The notes under the pieces are model-generated. The model was not told where the DNA came from, made no database searches, and was given only the letters and a program-made list of their open reading frames with translations. From Syntrophomonas sp. UBA5432 (GTDB lineage: Bacteria > Bacillota > Syntrophomonadia > Syntrophomonadales > Syntrophomonadaceae), in the NCBI GenBank assembly GCA_002424365.1, contig DIRQ01000087.1, forward strand, positions 1-12,415: a stretch of DNA of 12,415 nt, given 5' to 3'. Made by a program: the position numbers and the translations under genes. Positions 6,246 through 12,415 of this stretch are shown here, piece after piece; positions within the stretch are counted from its first letter, which is position 1; each line of letters starts with the position of its first letter.

Positions 6246-8414
6246 TTATATATAACGGGCTACTTCGTTGGCTGAGCTAATGGCCTCCCAAGCTCTGGCG
6301 GGACGCCTGGCATCACCGATACAGTAAATCTCAGGTGCTGCGTTTTCTCTTAATAATTCATAGTATAACCCGTCATTGGCGATTCCTCCGGTTGCAAAAA
6401 CTACATAATCCGTATCTATTTCAATCATTTCTACATCATCAGGATCAAGCGTCTTATGGAAGGGGTTATGTATATTATCAGAAACGAGAGTAGACCAGGG
6501 AGTATAAGGATCTTTGCGCTTACGGTTAGCTTCCAGGATTACCCGTCCTCTTTCAAACCTTACCGCTCGGGAAGAGGTGAAGGCCTGTACCGGTGTTTGT
6601 AAAACATCTTCCGGCCTGCCTGAAGGTCCGCCTCGGCCCATCATCAACCACAGGAGCATACTGCGATTGGCATGGACTACACCCTTCATGAGCTCGTCAC
6701 GCAGTTCCACAATGGTTACCTGCATTTGTTTTTCAAAAGCCAGTGAATAGGATAATTCGCAGCCTACGATACCCCCTCCTATCACCGTAACTCTCTTGAC
6801 ATCCGGGGGTAGCTGCATTTCATTATCCAGAAATTCTCTGGCTTCACAGTAAGGAATCAGTTCCCTTCCTTCTATCTGAGGCAGGGGAGCTACTAATCCA
6901 TTGCAGCATATGATAACGTCAAATTGGCCTTTCAAATCCGCTACCGACACCTCCGTATTATACTTAATATCTACCCCTTCCTTTTCCAGGAGGTCCATTT
7001 GGTACTGAAGGTTATCAATATAAAGGGCCAGGTCATGCTTTATTTTCATCCGGCTCCCGGTAAGTAACTGTCCTCCAACCTGATCAGTCTTCTCGAAAAG
7101 AGTAACCTGATGTCCCCTTAAATGAGCAGTTTTAGCAGCTTCACAACCTGCAGGGCCAGCACCGATAATAGCAATATTTTTTACCCGGTTAGCTTTTGAC
7201 AGCTTCTTACTATCTTCAAAACCAGTATAGGGATTAACTGTACAACAAGGGTGCCCCCCAAGGACAAACGACTGGATGCAACCTTCCTGATCTCCAATGC
7301 AGTGTATTATTTCTCGAACCCGTCCTTCGCGGACCTTTTGCGCCCAATAAGGATCGGCTAGTAATGGTCTACCCAGCATAAAGAAATCTGCCCAGCCTTG
7401 GCGCAGCACTTCTGCCGCCCGGTCAGGTTTACCCAGTTTACCAACCGCAATTACTTTGGCCTCTATTTCTTTGGTCTGGAAAAAAGATTTAAGTCGCCCC
7501 GCAGTTTGTTCTACATAGGGGATATCATCAAAATAGGCCGGGGGATGAGGGTAGAACCAGTTATCATAACATCCCTTATCCACATCAAAGGCATCGACTC
7601 CAGCCTCAGCCAGTACCTGACAAAACTCCAGCCCTTTTTCTATGGTCCTTTCCTGACCCTTAAACATCTTTTTAAAAATCTGATCCCCGTAGGATTCATA
7701 TAAGGCCTGGGTCAGATCCAGACGATAAATAATAGGAAATTCCTCCCCACACCGTTCTTTGATTTCACGTACTACATCAATGGCAAACTGAAATTTATTC
7801 CGGTACCTTCCCAGTTTACGCCGGTTCCAAGGTGCAGAGGTAAGCTGATCCATTAGATAGCCTTCATGACCATGCAGCTGCACTCCATCCATGCCACATA
7901 CCTGTGCATTTATGGCAGCTTGCCCGAAGTTTTTTACCATCTTTTTAATGCTACGATCAGAGAGAGGAAGGTGGGGAACCTGCGGCACATAAAAATTCCT
8001 ATTCCAGGAGGCTGATTTCAGAATCTTCCCCTTAAGTGCAGCTTCAGGTGAACCAACCCTGCCCAGGCCAGCTGTAAGCTGAATAAAGATTTTGGCATCA
8101 TAGGAGTGAACCCCTGCTACCAAGTCACGCCATCCAGACATACGAGTTCGGGAGGAGGCGTCAATACGGGGAAAGTAGGTGGTGTCATTATCTTCTGACA
8201 CAGTAGGGTCAATACCAAATGATATTGGAACTAGACCTGTAATCAAGAGTCCAGTTCCACCCCGGGCTCTTTCCACAAAGTATTCAATCATTTTAGAAAG
8301 AGGCCGGCCTATGGGATCAGCCATATTAATATTACCCATGGGTGCCATTATAATCCGGTTTTTTACTTTGCATTGCCCGATTTCACCGGGTTCAAAAATC
8401 TGTTGGTAATTCAT
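6246..8414 (-). CDS. Old-yellow-enzyme/FadH-type NAD(P)H:flavin oxidoreductase, 722 aa
   Basis: A large enoate or dienoyl-CoA reductase-like flavoenzyme. Residues 1-365 form the FMN TIM barrel of the old yellow enzyme family: IIMAPMGNI near the N-terminus, HGHEGYLMDQ with likely catalytic Tyr186, and CYDNWFYPHPP with likely catalytic His290. Then comes the iron-sulfur segment (Cys372, Asp375, Cys379, Cys391), where FadH has four cysteines with C-x2-C-x3-C-x11-C spacing; here the second is Asp. The FAD motif is IIGAGPAGCEAA at 417-427 and the NAD(P)H motif is VIGGGIVGCELS at 545-555. The C-terminal YCIGDAR returns to the FAD site. FadH is about 670 aa; the extra length lies mainly at 580-665. 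Relatives include 2-enoate reductase, BaiCD/BaiH and trimethylamine dehydrogenase. The physiological substrate is unknown. Its ATG follows GAGGGGG. Confidence 0.9.
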   Translation of the reverse strand: MNYQQIFEPGEIGQCKVKNRIIMAPMGNINMADPIGRPLSKMIEYFVERARGGTGLLITGLVPISFGIDPTVSEDNDTTYFPRIDASSRTRMSGWRDLVAGVHSYDAKIFIQLTAGLGRVGSPEAALKGKILKSASWNRNFYVPQVPHLPLSDRSIKKMVKNFGQAAINAQVCGMDGVQLHGHEGYLMDQLTSAPWNRRKLGRYRNKFQFAIDVVREIKERCGEEFPIIYRLDLTQALYESYGDQIFKKMFKGQERTIEKGLEFCQVLAEAGVDAFDVDKGCYDNWFYPHPPAYFDDIPYVEQTAGRLKSFFQTKEIEAKVIAVGKLGKPDRAAEVLRQGWADFFMLGRPLLADPYWAQKVREGRVREIIHCIGDQEGCIQSFVLGGHPCCTVNPYTGFEDSKKLSKANRVKNIAIIGAGPAGCEAAKTAHLRGHQVTLFEKTDQVGGQLLTGSRMKIKHDLALYIDNLQYQMDLLEKEGVDIKYNTEVSVADLKGQFDVIICCNGLVAPLPQIEGRELIPYCEAREFLDNEMQLPPDVKRVTVIGGGIVGCELSYSLAFEKQMQVTIVELRDELMKGVVHANRSMLLWLMMGRGGPSGRPEDVLQTPVQAFTSSRAVRFERGRVILEANRKRKDPYTPWSTLVSDNIHNPFHKTLDPDDVEMIEIDTDYVVFATGGIANDGLYYELLRENAAPEIYCIGDARRPARAWEAISSANEVARYI

Positions 8415-8554
8415 ACCCCTAACCCCCTCTTCATATGTAAACTTTTTAGCGGATTGTTATCGATTGCTTATAAATAAATATTCTGGAAATTAATACTAAA
8501 TCCTCCTTGTAACAGGAAAGACTCTGGACCAGAAACTATGCCAGGGAGCATACC

Positions 8555-8587
8555 AAAGGGGTAGTTTCAATATTAAACGGCCCCTTT
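8555..8587 (+). terminator. Terminator-like hairpin in the divergent intergenic region
   Basis: AAAGGGG (8555-8561) pairs with CCCCTTT (8581-8587), and GTTT (8564-8567) with AAAC (8575-8578) inside, separated by small bulges. The arm runs into TTTTTA (to 8590), giving the look of a plus-strand intrinsic terminator. No plus-strand gene ends just upstream: it lies between divergent genes, 78 bp before the WD40-like gene. It may insulate that gene from read-through or act in a leader. Confidence 0.45.
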
Positions 8588-8664
8588 TTACTCCTATATC
8601 TGTCTTAACTGCTATAATTGATTAAAAGATGTGAGAAAATACTAAAGTTAGGGGGGAGGGTATC

Positions 8665-9363
8665 CTGGCGAAAAAGATAATCATAGCGGTATTGTTCACC
8701 GTATTGGTCCTGATATTTGGCCGCAATTTTATTTCAAATCTGTTTATGGGAAATGATATTATATCCGGTTTAGAAGGGCAAATATTTTTCCAGCAACGAA
8801 AACAAGGCGTAATGAAACTGTATACTGCTGATGCTGGGCTTACAAATATCGAGCTTGTATACAGTCATAGGGGTAAAGGGGAACCAAATGAACATATAAT
8901 TGAGTACTATTATGATAAGTCACAAGATGAACTTCGCTTTATTGCTATGAAAGATGGTAAGTGGGGATTATACTCTATCAAGACCGGTGAGAAAACCCCA
9001 CATTTTATAAGAAATGAAGAATCATTGTTGGATGATAATGCTTATATAAAACCAGAAATCAACGGTACTAAAGCATTTAATAAAAGAGGATCCATGTATT
9101 TAGCTAGAAACGGGAAAGAAACGGAGTTGAGGCATTACTACGGCATATACGATAGTAAATTTTCCCCTGGTTACGTTCCATTGGGTTTTTCACCTGATGG
9201 CAAATATCTGCTATATAGTTGGACTGGACATTTTACCCCTGTGGGATGGTTGCTGGAAAGCATGGTGAGAGAGAACTGTTACGGAGTATACATAATGGAT
9301 TTAGACAGTAAAAAAAGCAACTATTACATTTCTGGGCAAAGAATTCAGTGGGTAAGAAAATGA
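8665..9363 (+). CDS. Signal-anchored protein with a WD40-like (PD40) motif, CTG start
   Basis: A 232-aa protein probably anchored by one N-terminal helix, with the rest outside the membrane; function unknown. I start it at CTG 8665 because GGGGGGAGGG (8651-8660) sits 4 nt upstream and the resulting N-terminus, MAKKIIIAVLFTVLVLIFG, is a textbook two-lysine signal anchor. The TTG at 8692 has no ribosome site and would remove the lysines and half the helix. The body carries beta-strand-rich segments (ELRFIAMKDGKWGLYSIKTG, residues about 90-110) and a PD40-type FSPDGKYLLYSW at about 175-186, as in TolB-like propellers, but there are too few repeats for a full propeller. It ends 1 bp from the convergent toxin gene. 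Confidence 0.7.
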   Translation: MAKKIIIAVLFTVLVLIFGRNFISNLFMGNDIISGLEGQIFFQQRKQGVMKLYTADAGLTNIELVYSHRGKGEPNEHIIEYYYDKSQDELRFIAMKDGKWGLYSIKTGEKTPHFIRNEESLLDDNAYIKPEINGTKAFNKRGSMYLARNGKETELRHYYGIYDSKFSPGYVPLGFSPDGKYLLYSWTGHFTPVGWLLESMVRENCYGVYIMDLDSKKSNYYISGQRIQWVRK

Positions 9364-9364
9364 T

Positions 9365-9691
9365 CTAAACAAATCTGTCCAGCAAAATATCCTCAACATT
9401 TCGTCTGCTGTCAATCACGGCTAATACCCATACTTTATTATCTTCAGTCCTATAAATGATTCGCCACGGCTGGTAAATTAACTCCCTGTAGATTAAAATA
9501 CCGTAATAACTCAACTCTGGAACGATTCTTCCTTGCAGGGGCATTTGCTGCAAGTTATCAGCTTTTTGTTTAATGGCTGAATAAACTTTTGTGGCTTGAG
9601 TTTCACTATCAGCAGAAATGTAGGCAATTATTTTTCTTAAGTCCTGCTGCGCAGTTTGAGTCCAGAATACCTGGTATGTGCCTTTACTCAT
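9365..9691 (-). CDS. ParE/RelE-family toxin
   Basis: A 108-aa toxin of a type II toxin-antitoxin pair. The ParE/RelE fold is recognisable from VFWTQTAQQDLRKIIAYIS at 8-26 (first strand and helix), a PLQGRIVPEL turn at 51-60, YRELIYQPWRIIYR at 68-81 and the closing strand VWVLAVIDSRRNVEDIL at 87-103. Members either poison DNA gyrase (ParE) or cut mRNA on the ribosome (RelE). The DSRRN ending is typical of ParE, but activity cannot be settled by eye. The gene is full length. Its ATG overlaps the antitoxin stop by 4 bp (ATGA), giving coupled translation with the antitoxin made first. Confidence 0.88.
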   Translation of the reverse strand: MSKGTYQVFWTQTAQQDLRKIIAYISADSETQATKVYSAIKQKADNLQQMPLQGRIVPELSYYGILIYRELIYQPWRIIYRTEDNKVWVLAVIDSRRNVEDILLDRFV

Positions 9692-9969
9692 GACCGTATA
9701 TTTTTTAAGTCATCATCCAGAGCTGAAAAAAACTCATCCTGCGACAAGACCTTTTCGTCCACTATATCCCGTTCTCCCTGAGCCAATAGTTTTAATAAAC
9801 CAAGAGCCTTTCTCATTTTTTCATAGGACTCAGTATCCAGTAATACCGCCTTGGCCTCACCATTTTGAGTAACATAGACAGGGCGGTGAGTCTCATTCAC
9901 CTGCGCCAGAATCTCAGCGGCATTGGCTTTGATATAAGAAATAGGCCTGATGTCTTCCTTAATATTCAT
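9688..9969 (-). CDS. Phd/YefM-family antitoxin
   Basis: A 93-aa antitoxin and likely autorepressor. The Phd/YefM DNA-binding half is clear: ISYIKANAAEILAQVNET at 10-27, RPVYVTQNGEAKAVLLD at 29-45 and SYEKMRKALGLL at 48-59. The acidic C-terminal tail (LSQDEFFSALDDDLKN, 75-90) is the part that usually wraps the toxin. The ATG follows GAGGTGATG. The gene is first in the operon with the ParE toxin, and its promoter overlaps a GGTAC repeat that may be its own operator. Confidence 0.9.
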   Translation of the reverse strand: MNIKEDIRPISYIKANAAEILAQVNETHRPVYVTQNGEAKAVLLDTESYEKMRKALGLLKLLAQGERDIVDEKVLSQDEFFSALDDDLKNIRS

Positions 9970-9982
9970 CTTTCATCACCTC

Positions 9983-10020
9983 GGTACAAATATGGTACTA
10001 AATTAGGACCACTGCGTCAA
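9983..10020 (-). promoter_or_regulatory. Toxin-antitoxin operon promoter with overlapping repeat operator
   Basis: On the minus strand TTGACG (10020-10015) and TACCAT (9997-9992) are 17 bp apart, a good sigma-A promoter. The -10 lies inside a pair of GGTAC repeats (9983-9987 and 9994-9998, one helical turn apart), each with a GTAC palindromic core close to the TGTACA core known for YefM operators. Binding of the antitoxin there would block the promoter directly. The ribosome site follows at 9974-9982, so the leader is very short. Confidence 0.55.
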
Positions 10021-10073
10021 TAATTACAACTTGCTATTAAAAACAATTCCAGTCGGTATAGATCAACACGCCT

Positions 10074-10703
10074 TTACTTCTCTCCGATACAGCATAACCA
10101 GTTATTGGCTTCGACCACGGCAGTTCTCACATTCTTAAATTGCACTTCCTCCAGCCATTGCTTTAATTCATCCGGAGCAAATATCTGCATATCCCCGGCA
10201 GCAGCATAGGCCTCATTTCTTTCCCGGAAGAGCTCACTTTTATACACTTCATTAATGATGACAAACTTGCCGGCGGGCTTTAAAACCCTTTTTATTTCTT
10301 TTAAGCAGTGAGCCAGATTTGGCCAAAAATAAACGGTTTCCACTGCGGTAACAATGTCAAATAAATTATCTTCAAATGGAAGTTCATTAACAGTAGCTTG
10401 CAGTATTTCTACTCGGCCTTCCTTAATCCAATCTGTGTTATAAGCTCTAGACCAGGCTACACAGTCTGGTGAATAATCAATCCCAAAGACTTTACCCTCA
10501 GATACTATTGCTGCCATCCGGTGAATTGTCCGCCCTCCTCCACAACCTGCATCTAATATGATACTGTCAGATTCAATAGAGAACTGTTCCATTCCCCAGC
10601 TGGTCACCGCATAATGGCTCTCATTCATCCTGTCGGCAATCCGTTTTCCCTGCTGACCAGAAGGTTTTTTACATTGATTTATTTTTTGAGAAAGTTCATT
10701 CAT
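10074..10703 (-). CDS. Class I SAM-dependent methyltransferase
   Basis: A 209-aa cytosolic methyltransferase with the UbiE/Methyltransf_11 layout. Motif I is IILDAGCGGGRTIHRM (Asp51 to about 63) and binds SAM. The acidic residue at the end of strand 2 is Asp76 in VFGIDYS, motif II/post-I is ELPFEDNLFDIVTA at 107-120, and motif III is VLKPAGKFVIINEV at 140-153. The N-terminal KKPSGQQGKRIADRMNESHY (12-31) recurs in a group of clostridial and archaeal methyltransferases of unknown substrate. GAGGTGG lies upstream of the ATG. The gene is alone, with its own extended -10 promoter and a leader palindrome, which suggests dedicated regulation. Confidence 0.9.
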   Translation of the reverse strand: MNELSQKINQCKKPSGQQGKRIADRMNESHYAVTSWGMEQFSIESDSIILDAGCGGGRTIHRMAAIVSEGKVFGIDYSPDCVAWSRAYNTDWIKEGRVEILQATVNELPFEDNLFDIVTAVETVYFWPNLAHCLKEIKRVLKPAGKFVIINEVYKSELFRERNEAYAAAGDMQIFAPDELKQWLEEVQFKNVRTAVVEANNWLCCIGEK

Positions 10704-10734
10704 AATACCACCTCATAACTCTCGAAGATTTTAA

Positions 10735-10749
10735 CGAATATTGTATTCG
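10735..10749. promoter_or_regulatory. Palindromic operator candidate in the methyltransferase leader
   Basis: CGAATA-TTG-TATTCG is a perfect 6-bp inverted repeat with a 3-bp spacer. It lies 14-28 bp downstream of the predicted transcription start and 32 bp before the methyltransferase ATG, a position suited to a repressor roadblock. A matching regulator gene is not visible in the window. Confidence 0.4.
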
Positions 10750-10769
10750 ATAATATCATTGCTCCTGTT

Positions 10770-10778
10770 ATTATACCA
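10770..10778 (-). promoter_or_regulatory. Extended -10 promoter of the methyltransferase gene
   Basis: On the minus strand the sequence reads TGGTATAAT, a perfect extended -10 element (TG-n-TATAAT). No good -35 is seen 16-18 bp upstream, which extended -10 promoters can do without. Predicted start is near 10763. Confidence 0.5.
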
Positions 10779-10844
10779 TCCTATATATAGAGTATTCCTA
10801 ACGCATAAGCACTTACGCCTCAAAGAGAATTGAAATGAGGTGTG

Positions 10845-10878
10845 AGAGGTAGCAGTGTGACGTCACACCGCTACCTCT
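10845..10878. repeat. 34-nt near-perfect palindrome behind the zinc-ribbon gene
   Basis: AGAGGTAGC (10845-10853) pairs with GCTACCTCT (10870-10878). Inside, after one A/C mismatch, is the perfect 14-bp palindrome GTGTGACGTCACAC (10855-10868). As RNA this is a long hairpin 18 nt downstream of the stop of the minus-strand zinc-ribbon gene, so it probably marks the end of the sigma-factor operon. There is no T-run on the minus-strand side; the plus-strand side continues TTTATGATTTC, which is only weakly terminator-like. A second copy of one arm, GGTGTGA at 10839-10845, can also pair with TCACACC at 10863-10869. Confidence 0.7.
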
Positions 10879-10895
10879 TTATGATTTCTTCTGTT

Positions 10896-11774
10896 TTATG
10901 GCCCCATTTTATGGCCGCAGCTTCCGCAGTATTCCCCGTCTCCCTTTAACTCACCGCCACATTCAGTGCAACAGCTTTTTAATAAAGCACCGCAGGATGT
11001 GCAAAATTTCAAGTCGTTGCTCTGCTCTTGATTGCAGTTTGGGCATGAAATGAGCATGGGCCGGGCAATTAGATAGACCAACCAGCCAATTACAGTGGTA
11101 AACAAGGTCAGAATTCCCCAGGCGGCAGCGTTAGTTGGCCTCCGGCGGGCATCCTGATAGACCCAGATAGCCAAGAGCAACCAGAAGAGGATAAAGCAAA
11201 TATGATAAACCCTCATACAAAGCATAGTATAATAACCAAACCGATCCAACTGCTCATTTATGGTAGAACTTACATGATAATTGCCAATTATGTGGTAGAG
11301 ATTGTTATCCGGGGTCTTATAACTCCCAAAGACCTTGAACATCAAGTTAGGGTTTGACATAACAGTATAACTGTTACTTGGGGGCGGCATTTCAGATTTT
11401 TTATAAGCGAAAGGGATAGGCAGTCCTTTGAACATATTACTCTTAAACATGATTGGGTAAGCAAGACCAACGGCATTAGTATCCTTCGCTGCTAAAATGA
11501 TGGCATCCTGGTTAATAATGAACAGATCACCAAACTGCTCATGATTGCTTATTAATACCTCCAAATGGTGCTGCAGCACCTCAGGGGGTTCGCCTTTTTG
11601 AATAAGTTTTCCCAACTCGGAAATAGAAGGATTAAGCTGTGGGTTTACCGAATCCATTAGCTGCTTTTGTTTAAGGCTGCCGAGATAGGCACCGCCCATA
11701 AATAAAAGCATCAGGATAATTATGCTTATTATGGTTACGGAAATTTTTCTATTTGTCAAAAGCGTTCCAGGCAT
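10896..11774 (-). CDS. Membrane sensor-like protein with extracytoplasmic domain and two C-terminal zinc ribbons
   Basis: A 292-aa protein, third in the sigma-factor operon. Helix 1 is at about 12-32. Residues 33-180 form an extracytoplasmic domain; LFIINQDAIILAAKDTNAVG (84-103) resembles a Cache/PAS-like strand pair. Helices at about 182-206 and 217-237 flank the loop VYQDARRRPTNAAAWG, a motif often seen before cytoplasmic zinc ribbons. The tail has two ribbons: Cys244/247 with Cys258/261, and Cys269/272 with Cys283/286. No enzymatic domain is present, so a role as sensor, scaffold or anti-sigma partner is inferred. An AAAGGAGGT site precedes the ATG, whose A is shared with the upstream stop (TAATG). 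Ligand and function are unknown. Confidence 0.75.
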   Translation of the reverse strand: MPGTLLTNRKISVTIISIIILMLLFMGGAYLGSLKQKQLMDSVNPQLNPSISELGKLIQKGEPPEVLQHHLEVLISNHEQFGDLFIINQDAIILAAKDTNAVGLAYPIMFKSNMFKGLPIPFAYKKSEMPPPSNSYTVMSNPNLMFKVFGSYKTPDNNLYHIIGNYHVSSTINEQLDRFGYYTMLCMRVYHICFILFWLLLAIWVYQDARRRPTNAAAWGILTLFTTVIGWLVYLIARPMLISCPNCNQEQSNDLKFCTSCGALLKSCCTECGGELKGDGEYCGSCGHKMGP

Positions 11775-12133
11775 TAATTATTACCTCCTTTATTTGACGG
11801 TAGTATAGTTAAAAGCAAGGGAGTGGTTAAAAGGCCAGTCAAAATTAAATACAAAACAATACGGTGTGAATACTGTAATTGGTAATAATGTTGTAGAATC
11901 TGTCCTGCTGAGAATTCCGGCAGGGCAATGAAAAAGGACAAAAACAGTGTTGCTGCCAGTAACAAGAGGACAAACAGAATATCCATGCTGCTCATTCGAG
12001 TCACCCGTTTTTTTCTTATTTCCCGCTGCACTCTGATTACTGTCCGAGCTTTTTCAGCCTGGGAAGGGATGGCTTCCGGACAAGACATAAGAAATTCAAT
12101 TATTTCTTTTTCTGAATTTCTATTGCTGTTCAT
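11774..12133 (-). CDS. Small two-helix membrane protein, candidate anti-sigma factor
   Basis: A 119-aa protein with a cytoplasmic, charged N-terminus (1-48, including EKARTVIRVQREIRKKR at 27-43, likely helical), membrane helices at about 50-72 and 91-111, and a short tail. It starts inside the stop of the sigma-factor gene (ATGA overlap) behind AAGGGGATG and ends in a TAATG overlap with the zinc-ribbon gene. Genes directly after ECF sigma genes usually encode their membrane anti-sigma factors, so that role is inferred from position. The zinc-type anti-sigma motif H-x3-C-x2-C is absent, so it would bind sigma by another fold. No named family recognised. Confidence 0.65.
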   Translation of the reverse strand: MNSNRNSEKEIIEFLMSCPEAIPSQAEKARTVIRVQREIRKKRVTRMSSMDILFVLLLLAATLFLSFFIALPEFSAGQILQHYYQLQYSHRIVLYLILTGLLTTPLLLTILPSNKGGNN

Positions 12134-12415
12134 AATACATCCCCTTCCTGCAAAAAACTCTTTAGATTACTTAGAGCCCCATTCAATCGTGATTTTACTG
12201 TTCCAACCGGGCAATGGACCATTTGGGCAATTTCTTTAATTGAAAACCCGTGATAATAACGCAGAACTACTGCCAGGCGTTGCTTGGGAGGCAATCGATT
12301 TAAAGCGGCTTGCACCCGGAGCGCCTGTTCCTTTTCTATAACAATGCTTTCGGGATGGCCTGTTTCTGCACCAGGCATGGTTTCTGGATCTTGTGGAATT
12401 TCCCGGCGCCGGGAG
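12130..12415 (-). CDS. ECF-type RNA polymerase sigma factor, region 4 (5' end outside window)
   Basis: The frame stays open to the window edge, beginning RRREIPQDPETMPGAETG, so the gene is cut at its 5' end and the Met at 12378 is internal. What is visible is the sigma region 2-4 linker and complete region 4: LPPKQRLAVVLRYYHGFSIK, then EIAQMVHCPVGTVKSRLN. This is the helix-turn-helix that reads the -35 element, with the standard GTVKSRL recognition helix. It is followed by a membrane protein and a zinc-ribbon sensor protein in coupled translation. Alternative sigma factors of this group usually drive their own operon; that promoter would lie outside the window. Confidence 0.9.
   Translation of the reverse strand, partial: SRRREIPQDPETMPGAETGHPESIVIEKEQALRVQAALNRLPPKQRLAVVLRYYHGFSIKEIAQMVHCPVGTVKSRLNGALSNLKSFLQEGDVL

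Noticed and set aside
10859..10866. TGACGTCA, identical to the eukaryotic cAMP-response element
   Set aside because: The context is bacterial and the octamer is simply the centre of a larger palindrome; the resemblance is coincidental.
1..12415. tRNA, rRNA, CRISPR arrays, insertion sequences or phage genes
   Set aside because: No cloverleaf, spaced direct repeats, transposase or terminal inverted repeats were seen on either strand.

Overview
The window is bacterial, AT-leaning and gene-dense. Genes lie on both strands, most ribosome sites are strong GGAGG-type, and TTG, GTG and probably CTG starts occur. The protein types point to an anaerobic Firmicute of the class Clostridia: a VanT-type racemase catalytic unit, a DUF3784/PH protein, a very large FadH/enoate-reductase-like flavoprotein, double zinc-ribbon membrane proteins, and Phd/ParE and HEPN/MNT toxin-antitoxin genes. 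A Peptococcaceae- or Syntrophomonadaceae-like host is my inference from family distribution, not something the sequence proves.

Left part, plus strand (1-3475). The last 26 codons of a membrane protein overlap a PLP racemase that looks like the catalytic half of VanT serine racemase. Next come a DUF3784/PH-like membrane protein with an extra C-terminal domain whose tail is in another frame (probable 1-bp frameshift), a HAD phosphatase, and a tiny three-helix membrane protein. At 3655-4141 a good sigma-A promoter drives a minimal nucleotidyltransferase (MNT antitoxin type). It is followed by the wreck of its HEPN toxin partner: both ends survive, the catalytic middle is gone.

Middle part (4160-9363). 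A D-2-hydroxyacid dehydrogenase and a DUF5658-like membrane protein are on the minus strand. A plus-strand membrane protein with two strong in-frame start sites follows. It ends 2 bp from the convergent 722-aa old-yellow-enzyme/FadH-type oxidoreductase. That enzyme keeps its flavin and dinucleotide domains, but one of the four canonical iron-sulfur cysteines is Asp. Divergent from it is a signal-anchored protein with a WD40-like (PD40) motif and an apparent CTG start.

Right part, all minus strand (9365-12415). An intact Phd/ParE toxin-antitoxin operon has a promoter that overlaps a GGTAC repeat operator. A SAM methyltransferase has an extended -10 promoter and a palindrome in its leader. Then, behind a striking 34-nt near-perfect palindrome, comes a tightly coupled three-gene operon: an ECF-type sigma factor (start outside the window), a small two-helix membrane protein in the anti-sigma position, and a membrane protein with a large extracytoplasmic domain and two cytoplasmic zinc ribbons. 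This sigma/membrane/zinc-ribbon cassette is the best candidate here for a little-described signalling system. The VanT-like racemase and the Asp-substituted flavoenzyme are the best biochemical curiosities.
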